Shown: in pieces, positions 19,866 to 31,747 of the stretch
Position numbering within the stretch: position 1 is the first letter of the stretch
How the letters are laid out: each line of letters opens with the position of its first letter
Assembly (NCBI GenBank): GCA_022478985.1
Contig: JAKSZP010013322.1
Location: 62,001-126,000 of the forward strand
Reading direction: 5' to 3'
From: Massospora cicadina
Taxonomy: Eukaryota; Entomophthoromycota; Entomophthoromycetes; Entomophthorales; Entomophthoraceae
DNA: 64,000 bases
Notes under the pieces: model-generated
The model's database searches: none
What the model saw: the letters and a program-made list of their open reading frames with translations, nothing else
Told to the model about the DNA's origin: nothing
Position numbers and translations under genes: made by a program

Positions 19866-22089
19866 TTTTAGTGACAATCTAAGCAGATTGACGTGGAGGG
19901 GGTTATTCTGAGCTGAAGGTCCTGAGGAGCCTGTAAGCCAGCCCAAGATAATACCCCACTGCTCTGCACAGGAGTATCCTGAGGGCGCTCCATGGACTTC
20001 TCCATTTGGGCATCCTCTGAAGTATCAGAGTCCATGTTCACATCCTCCAATACAGAGAATGAAGATTGAGTTGCAATTCCCTTAGATGGTGGGGAGATGA
20101 TGACTTTAAGCCTCCACATCTACTTGGGGTACTCCATACCTGCTCCAATCTCTGAGTTTCTTTTGGTACCAAATTAGTTTTAGATGCTGCCCCTGGACTA
20201 GCTTCCTCTGGGTTAAATTTATGTGAAACAGATTTGAGTTTATTTTGTGCTGGTGAAGGGTCTGGCAACTTAAAAGGGGTGCCAACTGGTAGGGGGTTTT
20301 CAGCACTAAGAGAGTAAAGTTGTGCTACTGGCTGTGCCTGCTCAACTGCCACCTGAAGGGCAGCAGGTGTTAAATCCTGTACTGGTACCCAATGGGTAGG
20401 TTGTGGGATCACCGCCGCTGATGTGTGGGAGCGTTTCTTACCTGCCACTGGGACTTGGCTACTAAATGAAAGAGCTTGCTTATGAGCTGTACAACTATTA
20501 TATAGGTGGCCCAAAGCATTACACCATGAGCAATGTGGTTGTGCCTGATCTGGGTCAACAAAGAAGATTTCTGAACAGGATCCAATGACTGCAACATGTG
20601 GGATCGCCTTCATGTTGCAGGCCACCATTGGGTTAGGGATAAATGATGCTCTAGCAATATGAGCCCTCTGGGTTGGGGCATAGTAGACTGGTGCGCACAG
20701 GTCTACTGATAGAACTGACCCAAATTCCATCAATCCCCGATGAAGCACAAGCTTTAGAGATTTTGGGTCCACTGTAGTTGGCAGATTTGATAAAGTTACC
20801 CAAAAAATTTTCTCCAAGTTATATATAGTTCTCAGTACCCAAAGAGAGCTATGTGAAATCTCAATTGTAACTGAGGCTGCATGATCTGCATCTGCTACCG
20901 TTGTAAACCCTACATCAGTATAGTGGCTTTCCACTACTTCATGAATGGTGGTGTTCACTGGAAAGGCTCTTGCTATTGCTTCAAAATAGCTAAATAATAC
21001 TTTGTATAAAACTCAACAGGATTATGCCCATAGTAGACTCTAACTGCATGAGCAAGAGTGGACCTAGAGAGTTCACGTTGTGTGCGAGTTTCCGCCCATT
21101 TCTTCCTCACTTCAGCCACAAAAGCAGCTTTATGTGGGCCAATTGTGGGTGGTGCAGGCACTAGCTTTTTCTTCCATGCACCTGAGGCATCCTTCACTCG
21201 CTTATTTTTGTTTACATTTAAATTTAAATTTAATTTAGCAGATTTCCCATAGGGGAGCCTCAGATGGAGGCGCTGGCATTCCTCTGGATTTACGCGCTGA
21301 CCCCTGCTGGGCCTTCTCTGTTGGTACTCAAATTTTGGCAGGTTGGTTAGGCATACCTGGTTTGGGCTTATTCTCTGATATTTGATTGGGTAATTATATC
21401 TCATCATCAAACTAATTGATTACTCCAGCCTTAATCCGACCATTAGCAGATACTGGTAGGAATTTTTCAGCTGGTTGATTGGCTATTTGGCTAGTTTCAG
21501 TTTAATTTTGAGTTCAATTTTGTTTTTGATGAAAGTTAAAGCTACCTGATTCGCCACTTACTGTTGATTCAGTTGATGCGCGTTAGTTGCCTTCCAAACC
21601 ATTAAAAGGATGGCCAACTGATTCATCCATTACCGTATATTCAGTTTATACACTTTGGTTTATTTTTGAAGTAAAAAATGATGGCCAACTGACTCAACAA
21701 TCACTGATGATTCAGTTTGGGCGCTCAGGCTGATTTTCAAAGGGGAGGAGGTTGGAAAAGTCATCCCAACCCCCTGCGCGGTATTGAGAGCTGCAATATT
21801 CCCTGCTACCATGGTTAAATCATTAGATATGCCTCCAGGGTGGGGCGCACTAATTGGGTGACCCTCAGTCAACACAGAGTTGATTGGGGTAGGTTGTAAA
21901 GTGGTGATATCATTTTGGGATTCCACCTTGTGTGATTAAAATTTGATTTGCATCTGCTTTTGCAGCTGCAGTTTGGGAACGGGTTGTGTGGGTTGACGCA
22001 CAAGTTGGAAATCTAGGGTTTTGTGATTTGGGATTGATTTCAGGGAAATCCGATGCATCAGAGGAGCGTTCATTGGACTTTACCACCAT
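19866..22089 (-). pseudogene. LINE-1 ORF1 (zinc-knuckle RNA-binding protein)
   Basis: The frame starts with ATG (MVVKSNERSS) at 22089, the same start as in LINE-2 (30328), and runs with stops to the element I insertion. The longest intact piece is 306 codons (20958-20038). It holds a CCHC knuckle, CSWCNALGHLYNSC (CX2CX4HX4C, about 20538-20497), after a region resembling an RNA-binding fold. A basic piece with KKLVPAPPTIGPHKAAF lies at 21200-21130. The last codons lie beyond the insertion, near 17155-17100. ORF1 proteins package the LINE RNA. Confidence 0.8.
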
Positions 22090-22171
22090 TGTTTGTTAGA
22101 TTTGATAAGCTAAATTTCTGGGTGATTGTAATTTTTAAAAATTGAAATTTAGCGGTGAAAGAAAAATTTGT

Positions 22172-22560
22172 CCCTGTCCTTGTCCTTGCACCAAATTCCC
22201 TGCCACTGAAGAGAAGATGCAGAATATTCAGAGCAACCAATCTCTGGTTCATGAGCACCTGAAAAAGTCATTAAGTGATTAAAAGTAGTTTGCAGATTGC
22301 AAACTTCTTCCCACCCACAAGATTATAGTGGGGTTACTGGTAATGTTGGATATGCGCCACCTTCATTTAGAGATCCCATTGCAGAAGTTTATGAGCAAGC
22401 GTTCTGGTCCTCACATGGTGGAGGAGGATTTAGGCAATGGGCCTTCCAGTTGGCCCCTCTTGAACATTGGAAGCAGCACCCAGTCTTCCATGCTTCCCAA
22501 TTGTCCCCATTTCAGGGGAAGGCACCTACTGACCCAGAACTGCGGTGATTGAGGGTTGGA
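22172..22560 (+). pseudogene. Element A integrase, C-terminal part
   Basis: After the LINE-1 interruption the integrase resumes as FVPVLVLAPNS, then a linker helix. In a second frame it reads VMLDMRHLHLEIPLQKFMSK, the typical 'vwL..r.ir...ps.Kl' segment, followed by AFQLAPLEHWKQHPVFHASQ, the classic pre-chromodomain 'L P..w.iHpvFHvS.L' motif (22440-22505). These pieces identify the region as the integrase tail of a chromovirus-type pol. Confidence 0.8.
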
Positions 22561-22720
22561 GGAAGTGAAGGTAGAGGTCGTTCTGGAATTACAGAAATCA
22601 TGTCACTTGGTACAATACTTGGTGGTCTGGAAGGGATTTACTTCCTATGAAAACAACTGGGTGGCTGCCCATAATTGTGAAAATTGCCACAATTTGGTAA
22701 AGCCTTCCACACCTCCCATC
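22553..22720 (+). pseudogene. Element A chromodomain
   Basis: One continuous frame (22556-22765) reads EEVKVEVVLELQKSC, then QYLVVWKGFTSYENNWVA, a chromodomain (YLVKWKGY...E.TWEP type). This supports a chromovirus assignment for element A, independent of element I. Confidence 0.75.
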
Positions 22721-22848
22721 CAGAGGCTCCCCGCCCTCATCAGAAGGTTGCCACCATTTTGGTGATAAAATTACTAAAGCTCACATGAATTTTGCACTTG
22801 CTTAAGTTCCTGGTGGAAGCGCAACCCAAGTTCATAAGTGAAGGGCAA

Positions 22849-23846
22849 TTTAAGCCTTGGGGAACAACCCCTGCAGCTAGAGTGGGATAGATTCCCATTT
22901 TGGACAAAAAAGGGAAAGAAGCTGGTGGCTTTCCCTCCCATCGCCCTAGACAATTTAGCCCATGTGGTAGATGAGAGGTGGGTAATGGCATATCCCCTGT
23001 TAATTGCGCCTCTCCCACCTCTTCTCACCACCCAAGAGTTGGTGGCTAAAATTCAGAAGGTGTGTCAGGAGATGGCGGTGATTAAAAGCTATTGCCAACA
23101 GAAGGTTAGTAGCACTTGTCCCCAAGAGATGCTCTCCACCAATCCAAGTCCACCAGAAACAATAAATTGGTGGTTGGCGATTTTAAATCAAGTTAGTCAT
23201 TATCAGACTCAAAAATCCCTATTGGCTCTTCCCCACCTTTGATATTACAAACTAGCCCATCTCTGAAAGGTACAGGTGCAATGAACCACTTCCATAACAA
23301 ATGGTACCAGCCATATGTGCCTCAGCCATGGGTGCAACCTGATTTCTGCTGGAGGAGTTGTCACCATCGCACCAAGTGTGATTGCAGCAGATTGAATATT
23401 CTCACCAGTGAATTTGATACTAATCCAATTGGGTGGGTCAGATCCAAGTCAGAAATAGCAATTGATTTTTAAAAGGTCAATCCGCTGTAATTAAAAGGTG
23501 AAATATTCTTGACAGTAGTGCACTTGGTCCTAATTGCACATTCAAGATACATATAGGGCAGCAGTCCCAAACAGGTACAGATGTCAGTCCATTTTTTTCC
23601 TTCTGAAATTTCAGGTTAAACAAGAATTCTTACCAAATCCAGTTATTTGAGAAATTTAAGTGTTCTGCAGGATAGTTAATGGTGATAATTCCAATCTTGG
23701 AAATTCTTAGCTAGTCCTTGTGGCTGCTTACTCCTTTTAGCACATCGAAATGGATGGCTGTACCTGAGGTATTATGGCTGGTGCTCTGGGTGCTCACCCA
23801 CCAGAGTTCCAGGCTGGTCTTATTATTATTAGCATGCTCCATGACA
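22849..23846 (+). repeat. Element A 3' LTR
   Basis: It begins TTTAAGCCTTGGGG just after a purine-rich AAGTGAAGGGCAA, and ends GCATGCTCCATGACA. At 998 bp it is about 300 bp shorter than the 5' LTR and solo LTRs, so it has an internal deletion. The 134-codon open frame at 22838-23242 overlaps it but is not conserved as protein in the other LTR copies, so I do not call it a gene. Confidence 0.75.
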
Positions 23847-24409
23847 ATATGTATATGTGGTCACACTATCTCAAGAACAAATAAACCAAATATTACCAAA
23901 CTTGGCACATGTACTTTATATATTTTATAAATGGTAATAGGCTATTTTTTCAAATAATAATAAATTTTTTAATATATATATAAGATTGAAAAAAAGTATG
24001 AAAATTTAAAGGTAGTTGTATATCATTTCAGCTGAGAATTTTTGTATCATTCATTTAATTCAACAAGTTATAGGTTTTGATAAGCAGTTGGTAGTTTTTG
24101 TCTTTTTTATAAGTTTAAAAATTGGTTTTGGCTGGGTTTTTAATAAATTTTGGTTGATTCAATGAGCTTTATAGCTTCATGTAAATGGTTGATAGTTTAG
24201 TAATGTTATAGTTTCAACTAGCCAAGTAACCCAGCTTTGCTTGGGTTTATATCTACCAAATATTCTAATCAATTGTTTTAGTTTTTATATTGGTAGATGG
24301 CCAACAATAAGTTTATAAATTATTAACTTATGATTTAATCAGCCACCAACCACTTAGCCAAAATCTATTAAAATTATCAAGATATCTAAATCATCGGCCA
24401 TTCAGCTAA
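23847..24409. repeat. AT-rich degenerate repeat family, left of LINE-2
   Basis: This is non-coding. It shares blocks with 30423-30760, 32806-33040 and parts of 3440-3670, for example 'CCAAACTTGGCACA', 'GGTAATAGGCTATTTTT' and 'TTTCAGCTGAGAA', plus irregular tandem copies of a GGTTTTGGCTGAGCGGTTGG-like unit. It is the old landing site of LINE-2. Confidence 0.5.
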
Positions 24410-24489
24410 ACCAATTGAACTATCTTTTTTTAGCATTAGGTGGTCCCAACCTAAAGGGGAAGATACACCAATCTTTATTTAATCATGAC

Positions 24490-27400
24490 TGAGCTCCTAA
24501 GAGCTTGAGGCAAAGGCAGGGGTAAGCGGAGGTGTTAAGAAAGGGTGAGGGAAATCTTTGCCAGAGCCAGGTGTCCACTTGAACTGACCTATTGGCCCAT
24601 GGCGACATGGTAAATACTCTCAGAGACATCTAAAAATGAACATGAAAGTGAGTGATCATATGGGGCAGCGTCCACAGAGTGAGGTCAGAAGCGGTGCAAA
24701 GATATGAATTATGAATAGTCCATATCACTGCACCAAATGCCAGGACCCTTAATGATTGGGAGCAATTGGGGAGTGAGAGTTTGAACATGAAGTCCTGAAC
24801 TGGGTGCGCTACCCAGGGTTTTGCTCACAGGAGTTCGCGGACCTTGCTCCAGAAAGGGGCTATGAGGGGGCAAGTAAAGAAATGGTGGAGGTGGGTGTCT
24901 GTCAGCTCTGCACATCGTGGGCAACCCTTGTGCTGGAAGGTGGGACCAGTTCGATCCCCTGTTCTGTATGAGCAATGTAGAACATGCCACAGTGTATTTG
25001 ACACTTTTGCTGAGAGAACAGGATGAATAACTTCCTTCCAGAGTGCCTTGAGATCACATTCCACAGCGGGGGGTAAAAGTTCCAGGAGTTGAGGTCGCAT
25101 AGGGGGTCTGTCCAAAGGGTGGAGATGGGAGATAACAATCATCCCATTGTGGACCAGGGCGTGATGCTGGGGCTGATCCCAGGGCCACTCCTTTTATAAG
25201 GGAAAGTGTGGTAAACCCGTACTCTTGCCCTCTTAAGTGCAAGGAGAGCCTGATTCCAAAGAAACTTGATGAAGGTTTGAGGCGGTGGCCTGGATGGTTT
25301 GTTAGCCACTCTCCCACAGCTATAGGTGAAGTTCATGGAAGCCCTAGAGAGGCTGCTAAACCCTGGCGTATGGCTGGAGCCCATTGCGGCATTGGAGCCA
25401 TATCCCAGCAAATGATGGGCTTAAGGAACCCTGTCAGGATTGAAGTGGCATGAGACCTAGTGTCCAAAAGACCTAGGCCCCCCTCACTTTGGGGTCAGGC
25501 TATTGTGGTCAGAGCTGTGGGTGGGTGGTTGGATCCCCATATCTAACAGCGAAGTATCACATTCAACCTTGTGTAAAAACTGTCCGTAAAGGGGCAGACA
25601 TGAGCGAGAAACCATAGCTTTGATAGAAGAAAAACTTTTGCCATCAGGGCGCGTCCCTGGAGGGTGATACGCCGGCAGCTTCATATAGCTATATGAGAGT
25701 TTTAATACATTAAGAAAGCGGTCCTCATTATCCTTGATTGCAACCCCTTGTGGTGTGGTGAGGACACCTAGATGCCGAAAGGTGTCCTGGGTAGGTTCAA
25801 AACAAAAGGCGGAGGAAAAGATGGGGTACCAACTTGCACTATAACGGTTTTAGAAGTATTAACTTTTGCATTGGACGCCTTGGAGTAGCAATCCAGGGCC
25901 TCCATGGCCAGGTCTAGGTCCTTCTTACATCCAACCGCCACTGCTGTGTCATCAGCAAAGGCTATGGTGCGGGTGGGGGCTTCCCAGGAACCTGAATACC
26001 CACCAGTTGTTCCTGGAGTAGGGCCAGAAGAGGATCCAAAGCTATGTTGAACAAGATTGGGCTCGGTGGATCCCCTTGCCGGAGACCCTGTTCAACCATA
26101 ACCGCTGCTGTAAAGCCTGTTGGGGACAGTACCTTAGTGTGAAGCTGGGCGTAAAGAGCTGATAACCATGTCCTAGCTTGAGGTGGGATGTGGAGGCAGG
26201 TTAGGGAGGCATTCAGATACTTCCAATTTACTCGATCATATGCTTTTTCCATATCCAGAAGCGCCACAAAACTACGCGTTTGAGATGAGTTAGCTGACAA
26301 GGTTGCCAAAAGCTCATTGTAATTGTTCCAAAGCGACCTCCCTGGGATAAAGCCATGTTGAGCTGGGTTGAGGCGTGGTGCTGCCCACTTAGCCATGCGG
26401 TTTGCTAGAAGCTTAGTAAATAGTTTGTGGTCCGTGTTAAATAGTGATATTGGTCACCAGTTTGCAAGGTCCTCTCAGCTTGCTTTCTTATGGATAAGGG
26501 TCATAATTGATCCTCTTGAGTCAGGATGTAATCCCCTTCTGCCAAGAGGGTCAAGAAGAGGGGCTGGAGGGCCTTTGTAACTGCAACAGGTTCCACTAGA
26601 TACACCTCAAACGGGATACCATCTGGGCCTTGGGCCTTCAGACGTGGGCTGTGGAGTAGAATGTCCATTAATTCTTGCTGTGTAATTGGTGCAAGAAGTT
26701 CTTCATCCGCCAAGAAATTAACCATTGGTTCCGGAGTCCCTTCAATAAATTCATGAACATCTGCTGGGATTACCCAGGAAGCCTTGAAGAGGGCCAAATA
26801 GTAACGGTGGATCTCGTTGGTGATCTCCTTCTTATTTGTGGTGACAGTGGTCCCCACCCTCAGGGTTGCAATCTCCTGATCCTTTGAGCGGGCTTTATGA
26901 TTCTGGCAAAAAACGGGTGGGCCATTCCCACTGGGTGTAGTAATGTGGCGAGGTGAAGTTTGCTGCATGTTCTTCTCGTTCAGTAAGTTCCTGCTGGTAT
27001 GTCTCGTTGGCCAATTCTCAAGCCTCCAACCATTGAGAGAAAGGCACTGGGCGGCAATTCCTTTCAAGGTGTCTAATCCTAGCTTCAGCACGTCTGACTT
27101 TAGCCTGGGCCGCTGTCATTCGAGCCTTAGCACAATTGTAGGCTACCTTTAGGATCCTTGCTTTTGTATCAGCCCATTTTTCTTGTAAAGTTTGCAAATG
27201 AGGTGAGGCCAGGTGCTCTGGCTCACAAATGGCTGCATTTATCTTCTCTCTTGCAAACTGGTTGTTCAAGAGCCCTGGAGCAATCCTTGGCCAAAATCTT
27301 CTTGATGATCTGAGGATTGTTGTCAGGATCACCGTGAGGGATCTGTGAGCACTTATAGTGTTATATCGAGTTATGGGACAGGACACTCAACCAACCAGCA

Positions 27401-27990
27401 ATGGGCCCATTAGGGCCATATCAACCCGTGAAGCTGATGTGAATCTATGACCTGCACCTTGGATCCGAGACATAAAGCCAAGTCCAGATGCTGAGGGGGA
27501 GGGCATCCATGAAACCACTTGACCTGAGAAATTTTGAAGCCGAGCTGTACCTCGTCTGTCTTGTGTGGCAGGAGGAAAGGTGTCACACACCCGACTTAAT
27601 ATTGTGTTGAAATCCCCCATAAGCACTGTACTGCCTGAGAGTTGTAGTAGAGCAAGTTTTTCCAAAAGACGGTCCTGCTCTTGACCTGCATTTGGCAGGT
27701 ATATGCTTGCAACAAAGAAGGAGAACTCAGGGGTTGATAATTTAGCCAATATAAGGCAGTTATCAAGGTGTTTCGAAAATTGGTGGGTTTTTACCCAGGG
27801 TTGAGGATAATAAGGGCCACATAGTGTGTCCAAAAGGAGTTACATCCAAATTGGGCATTCCAAGCTACAAAATCAGAGGGGGGACATGGGGCTCCTGGAC
27901 GGCTGCAATATCTATGCAAGTCGACCTGAAGTTGTGGAGGAGGCAGGCTCTCCGCTTGTAATCCTGCAGCTCATTAGAGTTAATGGAATG
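24490..27990 (-). pseudogene. LINE-2 ORF2: endonuclease-reverse transcriptase
   Basis: The endonuclease starts near 27990 (NSNELQDYKRRACLLHNFRS, then AVQEPH). GDFN is at 27617-27606 and RVDMAL near 27430. ISAHRSLTVIL, the SDH-like final motif, is near 27330. The linker helix 27300-27018 is rich in Ala, Lys and Arg. Reverse-transcriptase motifs: KAQGPDGIPFEVY (about 26640), LLDMEKAYDRVNW (about 26265), GLRQGDPPSPILFNIA (about 26080) and FADD (25959-25948). A CCHH-type zinc region, CPRCAELTDTHLHHFFTC, lies at 24925-24870. Stops include the TGA shared with LINE-1 (26475-26477) and a CGA-to-TGA change in NWRPI (26454-26456). Confidence 0.85.
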
Positions 27991-30328
27991 CAGGGTCAGG
28001 GTGCCCCTTTAGGGCCTCATAGCTGTCCCCCTCCATATCCTGGGGGGTTACCGGAGCTTCCACCGCATCTGTAAGGCTGCTCATTTTTAGTCTGTGAGCT
28101 TGACTCTTTGCAGCAATCCATGCTGATTGATGAGGAGGAGGATTATCCTGAGTTGATGGGGCTGAGGAGCCTATAAGCCAGCCCAAGGTACTTCCCCCAC
28201 TGCTTTGCACAGGAGTATCTTGAGGGTGCTCCATAGACTCCTCCATTTGCGCATCATATGATGTATCAGAGTTCAGAGTCACCTCCTTCAATACTGAGAA
28301 TGGCGTCTGAGTTGCAATACCCGTAGATGGTGGGGGCGGCAATGACTTGGTGCCTCCACCCTGACTTGGGGTACTCCATACCTGTTCCACCCTTAGGGTA
28401 TTCTGTATTACTGAATTTGTTTTAGATGCCACCCCTGGGCTGGCTTCCTCTGTATTAGCTTGATGAGAAGCAGATTTGCGTTTAATTTGGGCTGGTGATG
28501 GGTCTGGAAATTTAGAAGGGGTTCCCATAGGGAGAGGGTTTTCGAACTAAGGGAACAAAGTTGTGCCACTGGCTGTGCCTTCTCAACTGCTACACGAAGG
28601 GCAGAGGGGGTGAGATCCTGTATGGGCACTCAGTAGGTTGTTTGTGGGATTGCCGCTGCTGCTGTGTGGGAGCGTTTTTTACCTGCCACTGGTACTTGGC
28701 AACTAAATGAAAGAGCTTGCTTATGAGCTGTACAACTATTATATAGGTGGCCCAAAGCATTACACCATGAGCAATGTGGTTGTGCCTGGTCTGGGTCAAC
28801 AAAGAAGATTTCTGAACAGGATCTAATGACTGCAACATGTGGGATCATCTTCATGTTGCGGGCCACCATTGGGTTAGGGATAAATGATGCTCTAGCAATA
28901 TGATCCCTCTGGGTTGGGGCATAGTAGACTGGTGCGCACAGGTCTACTGATAGAACTGACCCAAATTCCATCAATCCCCGATGAAGCACAAGCTTTAGAG
29001 ATTCTGGGTCCACTGTAGTTGGCAGATTTGATAAAGTTACCCAGGAAATTTTCTTAAAGTTAATCTAATTCTCAGCACATGAAGAGAGCCATGCGGAATC
29101 TCAATTGTAACTGAGGCTGCACGATCTGCATCTGCTGCAGTTGTAAACCCTACATCAATATAGTGGCTTTCCACCACTTCATGAATAGTGGTGTTAACTG
29201 GAAAAGCTCTTGCTATGGCTTTAAAATAACTAAAATAATCCCGTGCACAAAACTCAACAGGATTATGCACATAGTAGACTCTAGCTGCATGAGCAAGAGT
29301 GGACCTAGGGAGTGCACGTTGTAAGCGAGTTTCTGCCCATCTTTTCCTCACTTCAGCCACAAAAGAAGCTTTATGTGGGCCAAGTGTGGGTGGTGCAGGC
29401 ACTAGCTTTTTCTTCCATGCACCTGAGGCATCCTTCACTTGCTTATTTTTGTTCACATTTAAGTTTTAAATTTAAATGTAACTTAGTGGATTCCCATGGG
29501 GGGAATACCAGATGGAGGCGCTGGCATTCCTCTGGATTTACGCGCTGGCCCCTTCTGGGCCTTCCCAGTAGGTACTTGATTTTTTGCAGGTTGGGTAGGC
29601 TTACCTGGTTTGGGTTTATTCCCTGCTAACTGATTGGGTAAATCTGGCTCATCATCAAACCAATCTAAACCCCAGCCTTCATCTGACCATCAGCAGATAC
29701 TGGTAGGGATTTTTCAGCTGGTTGATTGGATATTTGGCTAGTCCCATTTGAATTTTGGTGTTGATTTTAATAAATATTACAGTTAAATGATTCAAAACTT
29801 AGTGTTGATTCAGTTGATGCGCGTTGGTTACCTTCCAAACCAGTAAAATAATGACCAACTGATTCACTAAATACTGTAGATTCAGTTTGGGCGCTTTGGG
29901 TAATGTTAGAAGTGAAAAAATGACGACCAACTGATTTAACACTTTCTGACAATTCCTTTTGGGCGCTCAGGCTGATTTCCGAAGTGGAGGCAGTTGGAAA
30001 AGCCATATAAACCCCATGTGAGGTATTGGGAGCTGCAATACTCCATACTACCATGGGTAAAACCTTAGATATGCCTCCAGGGTGGGGCGCACTAATTGGG
30101 TGACCCTCAGTCAACACAGAGCTGACTGGGGTAGGCTGTACAGTGGTGGTATCATTTGTGATCCCACCATGGTTTAATAAAAGTTGGTCTGCTTCTGATT
30201 TGCAGCTGAAGTTTGGGAGTGAGTTGTATGGGTCAACGCACAAGTTGGTAACTGAGGGTTCTGTGATTTGGGGTGAGTTTGGTGAATTCCAAAGCATTGG
30301 AGGTGCATTCAGTGGACTTTACCACCAT
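27980..30328 (-). pseudogene. LINE-2 ORF1 (zinc-knuckle protein)
   Basis: Starts MVVKSTECTS at 30328. Frame-broken pieces follow: a Ser/Thr-rich N-terminal region with repeated 'SAQTESTVFSESVGHYF'-like phrases (29950-29770), a basic segment WKKKLVPAPPTLGPHKASF (about 29420), an RNA-binding-like core, the knuckle CSWCNALGHLYNSC near 28775, and an acidic tail ending GHPDPAFH at 27980. The endonuclease frame begins immediately after, so ORF1 and ORF2 nearly abut. Confidence 0.8.
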
Positions 30329-30422
30329 TGTTTGTTAGATTTGATAAGCTAAATTTCTGGGTGATTGTATTATTGAATTTTGAAATTTAGTGTTGAAAGA
30401 AAAGAAAACAAATTGAACTATC

Positions 30423-31730
30423 AAAACAACCAAAAATCATTAAACACTCTGTTAAAACCTATTGTTGAAATTATAAAACAACCAAAAACCACAACTAATT
30501 ATCAAAACCTATTAACTTATCAAAATTATATAAATAATAATAAAATGCTCAGCTGAAACTATATATAATTACACCAAAAATCTTATATTTCTAAATCTTT
30601 TATATTATTTTTTGTTAAAATAATTATAACTTTTGTAAAAATAGCCTATTACCATTTCTTAAAAATTATAGTTTATTTGTGCCAAGTTTAGTGATTTTTG
30701 GTCCATTTGTTTATGAGATATTACGTCCCATATTTAAATATATATACAATGATTTTTATATAGAGATTTTTAGCTTTTTTGTTTGACAATATCACAGTTT
30801 GCTTAGCTTTTCTTGTGGGCTAAATTTTACCAATAAACCTATTTGATTAGCTTTTCTATAATAATAAAAACAATTTTTTGTGTGTGTGTGCGCAATGCCC
30901 AGCCAAAGCTATGGCATATAGAGTTTTGAAACTTTAAGTATAGGTGGATGAGAGGGGGTCTGTGTGCACCTCAAAGTGTGATTTTTAATTTTTATAATAG
31001 GTTAAAAATGTTTTTATGTAAGAAGTGAAAATTTTATTTGTCTATAATGTTAATCAGTATATCATTATGGCTGAGCAGTTTGATATATGGTTGATCAATA
31101 GTTTAAATGGTTTGCCAAACGTTGGGTGGTTTTAGGTTGATCCAATAGTCTAATTGGCTTATGGGAAAATAGGCAAAAGTTTTTGGCTGATTCAATAGAT
31201 TTGATTGCTCCTAAACTTATTGATACCCATCTACATTTTATATAAACTAATATAAATAATATTTTTGGTTAATATACACCCAAAAATAATTCTGGGTAAA
31301 ATGGCTATCAACAATATATAAAATCTAATTTAATCATTTCAAATCTTTTGCTTATTAAACCTGACCAACGCAAAGTGATACCATAATATTTGGTTGATTT
31401 TATAGTTTCATTTGGTTTTAACTATTATTGAGCGGTTGGTGGTTTTTGGTTGATTTGATAGGTCAATTGGTTTTAGCTGAGTGGTTGGTGGAATTTGGCT
31501 AAATCAATATGGTTAATAGGTTTGATCAGGTGGTTGGTGGTTACCTATGGTAAAAATCTAAATTATTATTTTAGATCATCTGGTAAGCTATAAACACCAT
31601 AGTGAAGCATGGGTATCTAGATGCTAGTATTTTAATACATTGCCATTGATAAGGTTTAAGGAGTTAAATCTATTGAATTATTATAAAACCACCAACAACC
31701 ATTCAGAAAAAACCTATTGTTAAAATTATA
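30423..31730. repeat. AT-rich degenerate repeat family, right of LINE-2
   Basis: This continues the family of 23847-24409 in both orientations. 31010-31090 matches 3440-3510 (GTAA.AAGTGAAA ... GGCTGAGCAGTTTGATAT). 31070-31550 holds irregular tandem units of GGTTGGTGGTTTTTGGTTGATT type. No coding capacity is seen. Confidence 0.5.
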
Positions 31731-31747
31731 AAACAACCAAAAACTAA

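Larger units (their letters stand above)
13543..22170 (-). mobile_element. LINE-1: full-length non-LTR retrotransposon, split by element I
   Basis: This minus-strand element has its 3' end at 13543 (oligo-A tail, preceded by GGTTGGGACCACCTAGTGATA) and its 5' end near 22170. Target duplications CCCTGTACTTGTC (13530-13542) and CCCTGTCCTTGTC (22172-22184) differ at one base. After removing the insertion at 17160-19805 the length is about 5980 bp, the same as sister LINE-2 (5983 bp). ORF1 and ORF2 (endonuclease, reverse transcriptase, zinc-binding) are recognisable but broken. It inserted into the integrase of element A. Confidence 0.85.
7048..23846 (+). mobile_element. Ty3/Gypsy element A (chromodomain type), with nested insertions
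   Basis: The order of parts on the plus strand is 5' LTR (7048-9649, split), gag-like and protease relics, reverse transcriptase, RNase H, integrase (split at 13542/22172), chromodomain, and 3' LTR (22849-23846). The integrase text continues across LINE-1, which shows that the two halves are one element. LTR ends read TGTAAATCC...CCATGACA. The 5-bp flanks GCTAA (left) and ATATG (right) do not match, so its target duplication has decayed or the ends have recombined. All frames carry stops and frameshifts; the copy is dead. Confidence 0.8.
24425..30407 (-). mobile_element. LINE-2: full-length non-LTR retrotransposon
   Basis: 5983 bp, minus strand, uninterrupted. Target duplications ACCAATTGAACTATC (24410-24424) and ACAAATTGAACTATC (30408-30422) match at 14 of 15 bases. 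The 3' tail is GGTTGGGACCACCTAATGCT followed by seven A's. It is collinear with LINE-1 from the ATG of ORF1 to the tail, and therefore shows the whole layout without the element I insertion. Both reading frames are broken. Confidence 0.9.

Noticed and set aside
22838..23242. 134-codon open frame with AHVVDERW, echoed near 7170 and 53830
   Set aside because: The similarity is that of the LTR DNA. Frames are not preserved among copies, so it is a conserved LTR block rather than a protein domain.
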